Below are positions 9,194-16,515 of a stretch of DNA of 64,000 bases, in pieces; position 1 is the stretch's first letter; each line of letters starts with the position of its first letter. Under the pieces are notes generated by a model, which did not search any database, was not told the origin of the DNA, and saw only the letters and a list, made by a program, of their open reading frames with translations. Location: positions 372,001 through 436,000 of the forward strand of contig NZ_PGOI01000008.1 of the NCBI RefSeq assembly GCF_002794355.1. The letters run 5' to 3'. The DNA comes from Pseudorhodobacter sp. MZDSW-24AT (GTDB lineage Bacteria; Pseudomonadota; Alphaproteobacteria; Rhodobacterales; Rhodobacteraceae). The translations under genes were made by a program, and so were the position numbers.

Positions 9194-9658
9194 ATGCCAT
9201 CCGCCTTGCCCGAACTGGACCGCTTCGATCATGCCATCCTGCGCATCCTCTCGGCCGAAGGGCGCATCAGCGCGGTCGAGCTTGCGCGCCGCATCGGCCT
9301 GTCGAAAAGCCCCACACAGGCACGCATGAAACGGCTGGAAGATCTGGGCGTGATCACCGCCTATCGCGCGGGGCTTGACCCCATCAAGATGGGTCTGGCC
9401 CATGTCGCCTTTGTCGAGGTGAAACTGGCTGACACCCGCGAAGCGGCCTTGCAGGCTTTTAACAGGGCCGTGCAAACGGTGCCGGAAATCGAGCAGTGCC
9501 ACATGATCGCCAGCCGCTTCGACTATCTGCTGAAAGTGCGCACCGCCGATATTCAGGCCTATCGCAGGGTCTTGGGCGAGCGCATCTCGGCCCTGCCCCA
9601 TGTCACCAGCACCTCCACCTATGTGGCGATGGAATCCGTGAAAGAAGGCCCGATCTGA
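9194..9658 (+). CDS. putR: Lrp/AsnC-family regulator, likely proline-responsive activator PutR
   Basis: This 154-aa protein has the Lrp/AsnC layout. A helix-turn-helix lies at about residues 10-65 (ILSAEGRISAVELARRIGLS), followed by a RAM ligand-binding domain with HVAFVEVKL and IEQCHMIASRFDYLLKVRT. It is divergent from putA with 103 nt between them, the arrangement known for proline-inducible PutR/BkdR-type activators in alphaproteobacteria. It probably senses proline and activates putA. The only alternative is another amino-acid-responsive Lrp role, which the context makes unlikely. Confidence 0.9.
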   Translation: MPSALPELDRFDHAILRILSAEGRISAVELARRIGLSKSPTQARMKRLEDLGVITAYRAGLDPIKMGLAHVAFVEVKLADTREAALQAFNRAVQTVPEIEQCHMIASRFDYLLKVRTADIQAYRRVLGERISALPHVTSTSTYVAMESVKEGPI

Positions 9659-9702
9659 GGGGTCCGGCGGCAGACCAAGACCCGTCCGGCCTTAGGAAAA
9701 GG

Positions 9703-9788
9703 TGGTGCCCGCGGCCGGACTTGAACCGGCATGACCTTGCGATCGGGAGATTTTAAGTCTCATGTGTCTACCATTTCACCACGCGGGC
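9703..9788 (-). tRNA. tRNA-Leu (anticodon UAA)
   Basis: Read on the minus strand the segment folds as a class II tRNA of 86 nt including an encoded CCA. The acceptor stem is GCCCGCG/CGCGGGC. The anticodon arm is GAGAC-TTAAAA-TCTC with anticodon TAA. A short variable arm is followed by the T loop GGTTCAAGTCC. It starts at 9788 and ends with ACCA at 9706-9703. It decodes UUA/UUG leucine codons, which are rare in a genome this GC-rich. Confidence 0.95.
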
Positions 9789-9985
9789 AGTGCCGCGCCA
9801 GCATAGCGATGCGCGCGTCAGGGGAAAGGGGGGCGCGCGCAGATTCCTGCGGCGGCCGAAGATGCCGCACAAAAGGCCGCGCGGCTCAGCCGTTCCAAGC
9901 CCGCCCACAATGCTGCTCTGCGGCAATTGACAGCACGCCGCTTCCCCCGCTTTATGAACGCAACGGTTTTGCGGGGAAAGTCACC

Positions 9986-10684
9986 ATGAAAAAGGTCTAT
10001 CCGAATGCGGCAGCGGCGCTCGATGGCCTGCTGTTCGACGGCATGCTCATCGCGGCGGGCGGCTTTGGCCTGTGCGGCATCCCAGAGTTGCTGATCGCCG
10101 CGATCCGTGACGCGGGCACCAAGGGCCTGACGGTGGCCTCGAACAACGCGGGCGTCGATGGCTTTGGCCTTGGCCTGCTGCTGGAAACCCGGCAGGTCAA
10201 GAAAATGATCTCGTCCTATGTGGGCGAAAACGCCGAATTCATGCGCCAGTATCTCAGCGGAGAGTTGGAACTGGAGTTCAACCCCCAAGGCACGCTGGCC
10301 GAACGCATGCGGGCGGGCGGCGCCGGAATCCCCGGCTTTTACACCAAAACCGGCGTTGGCACCGTGATCGCGACCGGCAAGCCCACGATGACCTTCGACG
10401 GGCAAGAGTATATCATGGAACGCGGCATCGTGGCGGATCTTTCGATCGTCAAGGCGTGGAAGGCCGACCCTTCGGGCAACCTGATCTTTCGCAAGACCGC
10501 GCGCAACTTCAACCCGCCCGCCGCCACCTGTGGCAAGGTCTGCGTGGTGGAGGTCGAGGAAATCGTGCCGCTGGGCAGCCTCGACCCCGATCACATCCAC
10601 CTGCCCGGCATCTATGTTCACCGCATCATCCAAGGGCAGCACGAAAAGCGCATCGAACAGCGCACCGTCCGCCCGCGCAGCTAG
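9986..10684 (+). CDS. scoA: 3-oxoacid CoA-transferase, subunit A
   Basis: This 232-aa alpha subunit of a succinyl-CoA:3-oxoacid CoA-transferase activates acetoacetate for ketone-body or PHB-derived catabolism. [10 protein letters not shown] (25-34), [12 protein letters not shown] and the [17 protein letters not shown] segment are typical of subunit A. The start [12 protein letters not shown] at 9986 fits the family; the longer upstream frame runs into the tRNA. Its partner scoB lies about 1.9 kb downstream, separated by two unrelated genes, whereas the two subunits are normally adjacent. Confidence 0.93.
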   Translation: MKKVYPNAAAALDGLLFDGMLIAAGGFGLCGIPELLIAAIRDAGTKGLTVASNNAGVDGFGLGLLLETRQVKKMISSYVGENAEFMRQYLSGELELEFNPQGTLAERMRAGGAGIPGFYTKTGVGTVIATGKPTMTFDGQEYIMERGIVADLSIVKAWKADPSGNLIFRKTARNFNPPAATCGKVCVVEVEEIVPLGSLDPDHIHLPGIYVHRIIQGQHEKRIEQRTVRPRS

Positions 10685-10700
10685 AACCGGGGGCGCGCGC

Positions 10701-11774
10701 GTGGCCGGCTCTCCCTATGATGGGCTTCCCGACCGGGCCTATTGGCGCAAGGCCGTGGCCGCACGCGGGCCCGGTCGCCTGCGTGATCTCTATCGCCCGC
10801 GCTTTGCCATCGGCCCCGACACGCCCATCCTGACGGCGGGAAGCTGCTTTGCCCAACATGTCCACCGCGCGCTCAAGGGCGCGGGGCTTGCGGTGATCGA
10901 GACCGAACCCGCCCCCGCCTGCCTTGATCCCGCCGTGGCGGCGCGGTTCTTTTACGGCACCTTCTCCGCCCGTTATGGCAATCTCTACACCCCCCGCCAC
11001 CTTCTGCAGCTCTTGCGCGAAGCGGCGGGTGATCATCGCCCCGCCCATCCGATCTGGCAGCGCGACGGCCGCTTCTTTGATGCGCTGCGCCCCAACACTG
11101 ACCCCGAGGGCCATGCCTCCGCCACCTCTGTTGCCTTGGCGCGCGCCGATCATCTGGCGGCCGTCCGCGCGGCGGTGGCGCAGGCCCGCGTGGTGATCTT
11201 CACCCTCGGCCTCACCGAAACCTGGGCCGACCGCGCCAGTGGCACCGTCTACCCAACCGCGCCCGGCGTGCTCGCCGTCCCGCCCGAGGGGGCGGACATC
11301 GGCTTTCTCGCGCTGGGGCATGATGCCATCACCGCCGATCTGCGCGCGCTGCTTGCCCTGTTGCGCACGCAAACCCCTGACATCAAGCTCTTGCTCACCG
11401 TGGCCCCCGGCCCGCTGGTCGCCACCGCGAGCGATGATCACGTCTTGCCCGCCTCCACCGCCTGCAAGGCCATCCTGCGCGCGGCCGCCGCGACATTGGT
11501 CGCCGAAGACCCCGGGGTGGACTACTTTCCCTCCTATGAGATCATCACCAATCCCGCTGCCCGGGGCGGGTTTTTTCAGCCCAATCTGCGCCACCCCACC
11601 CCCAAAGGCATCTCGGTGGTGATGAAACAGTTCATGGCTGCCCATGCTCTTGCAGCGCCGACAGAGGCCTTGGCCGACCTGCCCGGCGCAGCCGCCACCG
11701 CCGACGCAGGCGATGACGCGGCCCTCTGCGACGAACAGCTGAACGATCCGTCTTTGCGCGCGGGGCCGCGATGA
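10701..11774 (+). CDS. GSCFA domain-containing protein
   Basis: From a GTG start at 10701 (16 nt after scoA) this encodes 357 aa. The family-naming motif appears in ILTAGSCFAQHV (GSCFA at residues 47-51), followed by FYGTFSARYGNLYTPRHLLQLL and VIFTLGLTETW, all features of the GSCFA family. These are SGNH-like predicted hydrolases of unknown substrate, often linked to surface polysaccharide genes. No signal peptide is apparent. The frame continues upstream inside scoA, but that part is the scoA shadow. Its stop overlaps the next start (ATGA at 11771), so the two are translationally coupled. Confidence 0.85.
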   Translation: MAGSPYDGLPDRAYWRKAVAARGPGRLRDLYRPRFAIGPDTPILTAGSCFAQHVHRALKGAGLAVIETEPAPACLDPAVAARFFYGTFSARYGNLYTPRHLLQLLREAAGDHRPAHPIWQRDGRFFDALRPNTDPEGHASATSVALARADHLAAVRAAVAQARVVIFTLGLTETWADRASGTVYPTAPGVLAVPPEGADIGFLALGHDAITADLRALLALLRTQTPDIKLLLTVAPGPLVATASDDHVLPASTACKAILRAAAATLVAEDPGVDYFPSYEIITNPAARGGFFQPNLRHPTPKGISVVMKQFMAAHALAAPTEALADLPGAAATADAGDDAALCDEQLNDPSLRAGPR

Positions 11775-12550
11775 CCCGCCTCCTGATCCTTGGCAATTCC
11801 CACGCCGCCGCCCTGCGCCGCGCCTTTCCGGCCATCACAGCGGCGCATCCGGACATGGATCTCTGCTTCTGGGGCCTGCCCGGCGGCGCTTTCGCCAAGG
11901 CCCGCACCGGACCCGATGGCCTGCTGCGCCCCGACCCCACAGACCGGATCAGCCTGCGCAAGGCGGCACACTGGGGCATCGCCCCCGAAATCGACCTCAC
12001 CGCCTTTGACCAGATCTTCCTCGTGGGCCTGCGGTTCAACCTGCAACGGGTGCACAGCCTCTTGCACGCCCTGCAACCGCTGGACCTTGGCCGCCGCCCC
12101 GGCGCGCTCGGTGTTTCCGACAGCCTGCTCCGCGCGGCGCTGCGCGCCGAGGTGGACAGCTGCCTTGCCGCACAGATGGACCGCACCCCGCTGGGGCCTC
12201 GGGTCACGCTGATGCCCGCCCCCTACCCCGCAGCCGCTGTCACCCAAACCGGCAGCCCGCTTTATGAACCCCTCACCGCTGGCACCGCCGCCTTGCCGGA
12301 TGCGGCCGCGTTGATGGCGCTTTACGAAGCCGAAATCACCGCTGGCGCCGCCCGCCACGGGCTGCGCCTTGCCTTGCAACCGCGCGCCACCCTGGCCACC
12401 GCCTTTCTCAGCGCCGACCGCTACCTTGACGACCCGACCCGCGATGGCCGCCACCTGAACGCCGATTACGGCCGTCTTGCCTTCCGCGCCTTGCTGGACG
12501 CGGCCCCGCTTTCCCCATCCGCCGCGCCTGCGGCACCGATAACCGCCTGA
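11771..12550 (+). CDS. SGNH/GDSL-like hydrolase-fold protein, function unknown
   Basis: This 259-aa protein begins [19 protein letters not shown]. The GNSH at residues 8-11 sits where block I of SGNH hydrolases carries GDS(L), and a late [15 protein letters not shown] near residue 225 resembles the block V Asp-x-x-His, followed by HLN. No secretion signal is visible. It overlaps the GSCFA gene by 4 nt and is followed 14 nt later by scoB. The pair therefore looks like one functional insertion between scoA and scoB. An esterase or acyltransferase role is plausible but unproven. Confidence 0.6.
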   Translation: MTRLLILGNSHAAALRRAFPAITAAHPDMDLCFWGLPGGAFAKARTGPDGLLRPDPTDRISLRKAAHWGIAPEIDLTAFDQIFLVGLRFNLQRVHSLLHALQPLDLGRRPGALGVSDSLLRAALRAEVDSCLAAQMDRTPLGPRVTLMPAPYPAAAVTQTGSPLYEPLTAGTAALPDAAALMALYEAEITAGAARHGLRLALQPRATLATAFLSADRYLDDPTRDGRHLNADYGRLAFRALLDAAPLSPSAAPAAPITA

Positions 12551-12564
12551 AGAGGAGACAGATC

Positions 12565-13194
12565 ATGCCTTGGGACCGGAACCAGATGGCCGCACGCGCC
12601 GCACAGGAATTGCAGGATGGCTGGTATGTGAACCTTGGGATCGGCATCCCCACACTGGTGTCGAACCACATACCCGCAGGGATCAGCGTCACCCTGCAAT
12701 CCGAGAACGGGATGCTCGGCATGGGTCCTTTCCCCTTTGACGGCGAAGAAGACGCCGACCTCATCAACGCGGGCAAACAGACCATCACCGAATTGCCGCA
12801 AACCGCCTTCTTCGATTCCGCGCAATCCTTTGCGATGATCCGCGGCGGCAAGATCGCCATGGCCATCCTCGGCGCGATGGAAGTGGCGGAAAACGGCGAT
12901 CTGGCCAATTGGATGATCCCCGGCAAGCTGGTCAAGGGCATGGGCGGCGCGATGGATCTGGTGGCCGGTGTGGGCCGCGTGGTGGTGGTGATGGACCACA
13001 CCTCGAAACATGGCGACTCGAAGGTGCTGAAAGCCTGCACCCTGCCGCTGACCGGCAAGGCGGTGGTGGACCGCATCATCACCAATCTAGGGGTGCTGGA
13101 TGTGGTGCCCGGCGGGTTGAAACTGGTGGAACTGGCAGAGGGCGTGTCCGAAGCCGAATTCCGCGCCGCGACGGAGGCCACCCTTGTCAACTGA
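12565..13194 (+). CDS. scoB: 3-oxoacid CoA-transferase, subunit B
   Basis: This 209-aa beta subunit carries the catalytic glutamate in LQSENGMLG (Glu47), which forms the glutamyl-CoA thioester. GIGIPTLV (25-32) and the GGAMDLVAG segment are further family markers. It works with ScoA (9986-10684) to transfer CoA from succinyl-CoA to acetoacetate. ATG 12565 has a GAGGAGA Shine-Dalgarno. Its 3' end overlaps the next gene by 11 nt. Confidence 0.94.
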   Translation: MPWDRNQMAARAAQELQDGWYVNLGIGIPTLVSNHIPAGISVTLQSENGMLGMGPFPFDGEEDADLINAGKQTITELPQTAFFDSAQSFAMIRGGKIAMAILGAMEVAENGDLANWMIPGKLVKGMGGAMDLVAGVGRVVVVMDHTSKHGDSKVLKACTLPLTGKAVVDRIITNLGVLDVVPGGLKLVELAEGVSEAEFRAATEATLVN

Positions 13195-13477
13195 GGGCGC
13201 GATCCACAGCGAACAGACCGGCAGCAAGGGCCGCTACGTCCTGTTGAAAAACGGGCTCGAGGCCGAGATCACATTCTCGGTCACCACCCCCAGCCTCATC
13301 ATCGCCGATCACACCCATGTCCCCGATGCCTTGCGCGGCACCGGGGCCGGGGTGGCGCTGGTGCATTTCATGGCCCAAGACTCCCGCGCGCGCGGGATCA
13401 AGATCGTCCCGCTGTGCCCTTTCGTGAACGCGATGCGCAAGCGCCACCCGGACTGGGCCGATGTCTTCGCGGTCTGA
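13184..13477 (+). CDS. Small GNAT-like (YjdJ-type) N-acetyltransferase
   Basis: This 97-aa protein resembles the minimal GNAT domain typified by E. coli YjdJ. A beta-strand-rich start ([17 protein letters not shown]) is followed by the acetyl-CoA loop [10 protein letters not shown] and the C-terminal [19 protein letters not shown], which is highly typical of this group. It starts inside the end of scoB (11-nt overlap), so translation is probably coupled. The physiological substrate is unknown. It is convergent with the transglycosylase downstream. Confidence 0.8.
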   Translation: MSTEGAIHSEQTGSKGRYVLLKNGLEAEITFSVTTPSLIIADHTHVPDALRGTGAGVALVHFMAQDSRARGIKIVPLCPFVNAMRKRHPDWADVFAV

Positions 13478-13527
13478 CCGCGGGGGGCTGGTGGCCTGAT
13501 CCACGCCTTGGGGCACAGGCCGCCACC

Positions 13528-13590
13528 CACGATTTTTCTGCGAAAAATCGGTCCCGGTTCTTCTTCCTGATTTTTCGCAGAAAAATCGTG
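13528..13590. terminator. Paired palindrome, likely bidirectional terminator (copy 1)
   Basis: Two 22-nt arms (13528-13549 and 13569-13590) are perfect reverse complements. Each arm also forms its own hairpin with an 8-bp stem, GATTTTTC-TGC-GAAAAATC and its counterpart. It lies between two convergent genes ending at 13477 and 13600. A second version sits at 26980-27035, also between convergent genes. Confidence 0.7.
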
Positions 13591-13599
13591 CCTGCGGCT

Positions 13600-14484
13600 T
13601 CAGCCGCCCGCGGCGATCACCTTGAAGACGCAAGGATCGGTCACCAGCTCCGGCGGGGTCAGGCACAGGCCTTGCGACACCTGCCAGGCCGCCAGCACCT
13701 TGGGCACATAGTCGCGCGTTTCGGCATAGGGGGGTACGCCATCATTGGCCCGCACCGCCCCCTCGCCCGCGTTATAGGCCGCCAGCACCATCAGCGGGTC
13801 GCGGTTGAATTCTTTCAGGAGCCAGTCCAGATAGGCCACCCCGCCCTTTATGTTCTGACCCGGGTCCTTGGCATCGGTGACGCCAAAGCGTGTCGCCGTC
13901 GCCGGGATCAACTGCATCAGGCCTTGCGCCCCGGCATGGGACACCGCATCCGCCCGCCCCGCGCTTTCCACACCGATCACCGCCAACACCAGCGCGGGCG
14001 ACACTTCGGTGCCGATCGTCGCGGTCAGGATATGCTTGCCATAGGTTTCGGCGATGCCTTGCATGTGTTGCAAGCGCGGCGCCGCCACCCGCGCGCCTTG
14101 CGGCCCCTTCGACAGCGTGGCCATCGCCAGTGCAAAGCGGTCTGCCACCGCGGCGCGGCTGGTGGGCACGGTCTGCCAGAACCAGTCATAGCTCGCCGCC
14201 TTCGGCGGCAGCTGCGTCAGCGCCCCCGGAGACGCCCCCGGAGAGGCCGCCCCCGCTTCCCCCTCGGGCTCGGCCGTGGGCAGGCGCGGCACCACCTTTG
14301 GCGCCAGTGCCAGCAGGCGGGCCTGCTCTTCGGGATCAATCTGCACGATGCGGCGTGGTCCCGCGGCTTCCCCCACCTTCACCCGCTTGAAGGTGAAGTC
14401 GCGTTCGCCCGACAAGCCCTGCGCCACACCCGCACCGGGCGCGACCCCAAGGCCCGCGATCAATACTCCTGCCATGAATCGCAT
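13600..14484 (-). CDS. Lytic transglycosylase (SLT domain)
   Basis: This 294-aa exported murein hydrolase begins MRFMAGVLIAGLGVAPGAGVAQ, a Sec signal peptide. A proline- and alanine-rich linker leads to a C-terminal SLT domain. The catalytic Glu (about residue 173) sits in GVESAGR, followed by GAQGLMQLIPATA and VLAAYNAGEGAV, the standard soluble lytic transglycosylase motifs. It should cleave the MurNAc-GlcNAc bond with 1,6-anhydro product formation. The frame extends to 14595, but ATG 14484 gives the best signal peptide. It is divergent from the tad pilus operon, which may need cell-wall remodelling, although this link is only positional. Confidence 0.88.
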   Translation of the reverse strand: MRFMAGVLIAGLGVAPGAGVAQGLSGERDFTFKRVKVGEAAGPRRIVQIDPEEQARLLALAPKVVPRLPTAEPEGEAGAASPGASPGALTQLPPKAASYDWFWQTVPTSRAAVADRFALAMATLSKGPQGARVAAPRLQHMQGIAETYGKHILTATIGTEVSPALVLAVIGVESAGRADAVSHAGAQGLMQLIPATATRFGVTDAKDPGQNIKGGVAYLDWLLKEFNRDPLMVLAAYNAGEGAVRANDGVPPYAETRDYVPKVLAAWQVSQGLCLTPPELVTDPCVFKVIAAGG

Positions 14485-14851
14485 CGCTGCTCGATGCCTG
14501 TCTGTTGTTGTGCTTGCGCGCATCCTCGCATGAATCTGCGCGCCACTCCATCCGGGGCGGAAATTCAGGCCGCAATTCTGGCGAAATTGCCGCAATTGCA
14601 GGCTTGTGCACCAAAATCAATCCAAAACTACATTCACCATTAACGGTATTTTAATTCCTTTTCAGAGACTTGCACAATTCGCTCGAAAAATTTCCACAGG
14701 ACGAAAATTCACCCGATGCGCGCCCAGATCTTGCCACCGTGCAAAGGGACAACAGGCCATACCGAACGGAAGACGGAACGGAACAGAGGCCAGACCGAAA
14801 AGACGCCGCGCGGTGGAACAAACCAAAGCAACAGTGAAAGAGAGACTTGTC
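14485..14851. other. AT-rich divergent promoter region of the tad pilus locus
   Basis: This 367-nt gap between the transglycosylase and the first pilin is clearly more AT-rich than its surroundings, especially 14570-14710. It holds the TTAA-N7-TTAA site at 14640 and the promoters for both flanking genes. I see no convincing small gene in it. Confidence 0.7.
14640..14654. promoter_or_regulatory. Candidate CtrA-binding site upstream of tad operon
   Basis: TTAACGGTATTTTAA is an exact match to the full CtrA consensus TTAA-N7-TTAA. It lies 198 nt upstream of the first pilin gene. CtrA is the alphaproteobacterial cell-cycle and motility response regulator and is known to drive pilA in Caulobacter. 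Confidence 0.6.
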
Positions 14852-15058
14852 ATGAAATTCCTGACCATGATCAAAAACTTCAAGAACGACGAATCCGGCG
14901 CTGTGACCGTTGACTGGGTGGTTCTGACCGCCGCCGTCGTGGGCCTCGGCCTGATCGTGATCAACGCTGTGACCCCGGAGATCGAAACGGCTGGCACGAC
15001 CATCGCCACCGACCTGGCAAATGCAACCGCTCTGGGCCGCGAAGCAGCCGAAGAGTAA
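14852..15058 (+). CDS. Flp-type pilin, first copy
   Basis: This 68-aa pilin precursor has a short basic leader (MKFLTMIKNFKNDESG, 16 residues) ending in Gly. A hydrophobic helix (AVTVDWVVLTAAVVGLGLIV) and a small tail follow. Type IVb Flp pilins are cut after Gly and usually show Glu at +5 and Tyr at +6; here the residues are Asp (+5) and Trp (+6). It should be processed by the peptidase at 25066 and polymerised by CpaF/TadBC. ATG 14852 has a GAAAGAGAGA purine stretch upstream. The longer in-frame extension is non-coding upstream sequence. Confidence 0.88.
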   Translation: MKFLTMIKNFKNDESGAVTVDWVVLTAAVVGLGLIVINAVTPEIETAGTTIATDLANATALGREAAEE

Positions 15059-15237
15059 GGCGTTCCGGCAACACACCGTTGCCCATCACATTGGCGGGCG
15101 CGGGCCGAAACACGGTCCGCGCCCCCTGCTCGTCACGGCGATGCGTCGGCCGACCATTGCAAATCTGGTGTCCGCAACCCCTGCAGCCCGTCCGGCCCTT
15201 GGCCAAGGGGGCCCGCCTGTCCAACGGAGTGTCGACG

Positions 15238-15444
15238 ATGGCCTTTCGCTGTCTCAAGCCGTTTCTGAACGTCAAACGCTTCCGTGACTGTGAGGACGGT
15301 GCCGTCACCGTCGATTGGGTGGTGCTCACCGCCTGTACCGTCGGTCTTGCGATCTGGCTGTTCACGGTCATCACCGAAGATCATTTCCGCGAGGCAGCCG
15401 TGTCGATCAACGAAGACATTCAAGAGGCCACGGTCCGCGACTGA
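15238..15444 (+). CDS. Flp-type pilin-like protein, second copy
   Basis: This 68-aa protein shares the DGAVTVDWVVLTA core with the first pilin but has a longer leader (21 residues to the Gly) containing two cysteines. Its hydrophobic helix is more divergent (CTVGLAIWLFTVI), and the tail is acidic (EDHFREAAVSINEDIQEATVRD). Like the first, it has Asp/Trp in place of the usual Glu+5/Tyr+6. It could be a minor pilin or pseudopilin of the same fibre. It lies between the major pilin and cpaB in the same orientation, 179 nt after pilin 1. Confidence 0.82.
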   Translation: MAFRCLKPFLNVKRFRDCEDGAVTVDWVVLTACTVGLAIWLFTVITEDHFREAAVSINEDIQEATVRD

Positions 15445-15470
15445 CGGGCCCGGCCCAAACAAAGGGTAAG

Positions 15471-16313
15471 ATGATGCGCGGCATGTTCGGACTGGTTCTG
15501 GTGGCAGGCATCGCCCTTGCGGGCGGCGCTGTCTATCTGGCCAAAGGCTATATCGGAGAAACCCAGTCCCAACTGGCCAAGGAACGCCAGCTGCGCGAGC
15601 TGGTGGGGCCGATCGTGCAGGTCTATGTTGCGGCGAAGACCAAGAATTACGGCGAAGAGCTGAAGCCCGCCGATGTGCAGCTGGTCTACTGGCCCAAGAA
15701 CTCTCTTCCCGAAGGCGTGTTCCTGGAAGAAGCCACCCTTTTTCCCACCGGGGTCAAGGAGAACCGCTTCGTCCTGCGCCAGATGGACAAGTTTGAACCC
15801 ATCCTTGCTTCCAAAGTCACCGATCCGGGCCAAGGCGCGGGCCTGACCGGACAGATCGCCAAGGGCATGCGCGCCTTTGCCATCAAGGTCGACGTGGCCT
15901 CGGGAGTCTCAGGTTTCGTGCAGCCCGGTGACCGGGTCGATGTCTACTGGACCGGCGCGGTGGATGGCACCGGAGGCGAGATCACCCGCCTGATCGAAAG
16001 CTCCACCCGCATCATCGCAGTGGACCAACAGTCCGATGCCTTGGGAGGCGCCATGGTGGCCCGCACCGTCACCGTTGCCGCCACGCCGGAACAGGTGGCG
16101 CGCTTGGCGCAGGCACAGGCCACCGGGCGCCTTGCCCTCTCGCTCGTGGGCTCCGGCGATGACAGCATCACGGAAACCATCTCGATCAACAGCCGCGAAT
16201 TGCTGAACATTCAAAAGCCCGAAGTCGTGCAGGTCGAAACCGAAAAGGTCTGCACCGTGATTCAGCGCAACGGCAACGAACGGGTCGAAGTGCCGATCCC
16301 TTGCACCAACTGA
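15471..16313 (+). CDS. cpaB: Flp pilus assembly protein CpaB (RcpC)
   Basis: This 280-aa protein has an N-terminal membrane anchor (GLVLVAGIALAGGAVYLA, about 7-24), followed by a SAF-like domain and the RcpC/CpaB periplasmic domain (VASGVSGFVQPGDRVDVYW, ARTVTVAATPEQVARLA). CpaB interacts with the CpaC secretin in the Tad secretion system. The gene may start at ATG 15471 or the next codon at 15474. It ends 202 nt before cpaC, a gap that contains a strong hairpin. Confidence 0.93.
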   Translation: MMRGMFGLVLVAGIALAGGAVYLAKGYIGETQSQLAKERQLRELVGPIVQVYVAAKTKNYGEELKPADVQLVYWPKNSLPEGVFLEEATLFPTGVKENRFVLRQMDKFEPILASKVTDPGQGAGLTGQIAKGMRAFAIKVDVASGVSGFVQPGDRVDVYWTGAVDGTGGEITRLIESSTRIIAVDQQSDALGGAMVARTVTVAATPEQVARLAQAQATGRLALSLVGSGDDSITETISINSRELLNIQKPEVVQVETEKVCTVIQRNGNERVEVPIPCTN

Positions 16314-16325
16314 ACCATCCGGGCC

Positions 16326-16359
16326 TTCCGGCGGCCACCTTATCTGGTGGCCGCCGGAA
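16326..16359 (+). terminator. Strong hairpin between cpaB and cpaC
   Basis: TTCCGGCGGCCACC and GGTGGCCGCCGGAA form a perfect 14-bp stem with a 6-nt loop (TTATCT). No T-run follows on the plus strand (AAGCTTTGACC). It could be a weak or Rho-assisted terminator, or an RNA-processing site that sets the pilin/cpaB to cpaC ratio. Confidence 0.55.
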
Positions 16360-16392
16360 AGCTTTGACCGACCTGTTGCGGGGTGTGGTATC

Positions 16393-16401
16393 TTATCCAC
16401 A
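16393..16401 (+). promoter_or_regulatory. Isolated DnaA-box match upstream of cpaC
   Basis: TTATCCACA is an exact match to the strict DnaA box. It is single and lies in the AT-rich cpaB-cpaC gap, about 120 nt before the cpaC start. Chance occurrence is possible; no cluster of boxes is seen that would suggest an origin. Confidence 0.25.
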
Positions 16402-16515
16402 TAAGCTTTACCGAATAACCGTTTGATTGTTGCAAAAAAACGGCTTTGCAGGCATCCTCGCCGCAATCACGGGCGAAAAGACCCGGAAAGAGGCGTGATC
16501 AAAAGGGCAGGTCAC

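Noticed and set aside
9703-9788. Integration site or mobile island next to tRNA-Leu
   Set aside because: No integrase, direct repeat of the tRNA 3' end or shift in base composition is seen in the genes that follow.
14606-14851. In-frame upstream extension of the first pilin
   Set aside because: It would put a long charged segment before the leader; prepilin leaders are short, and the ATG at 14852 gives the expected 16-residue leader.
16393-16401. Chromosomal replication origin suggested by a DnaA box
   Set aside because: Only one box is present, with no cluster, no AT-rich unwinding region next to it and no origin-associated genes (dnaA, dnaN, parAB, hemE) in the window.
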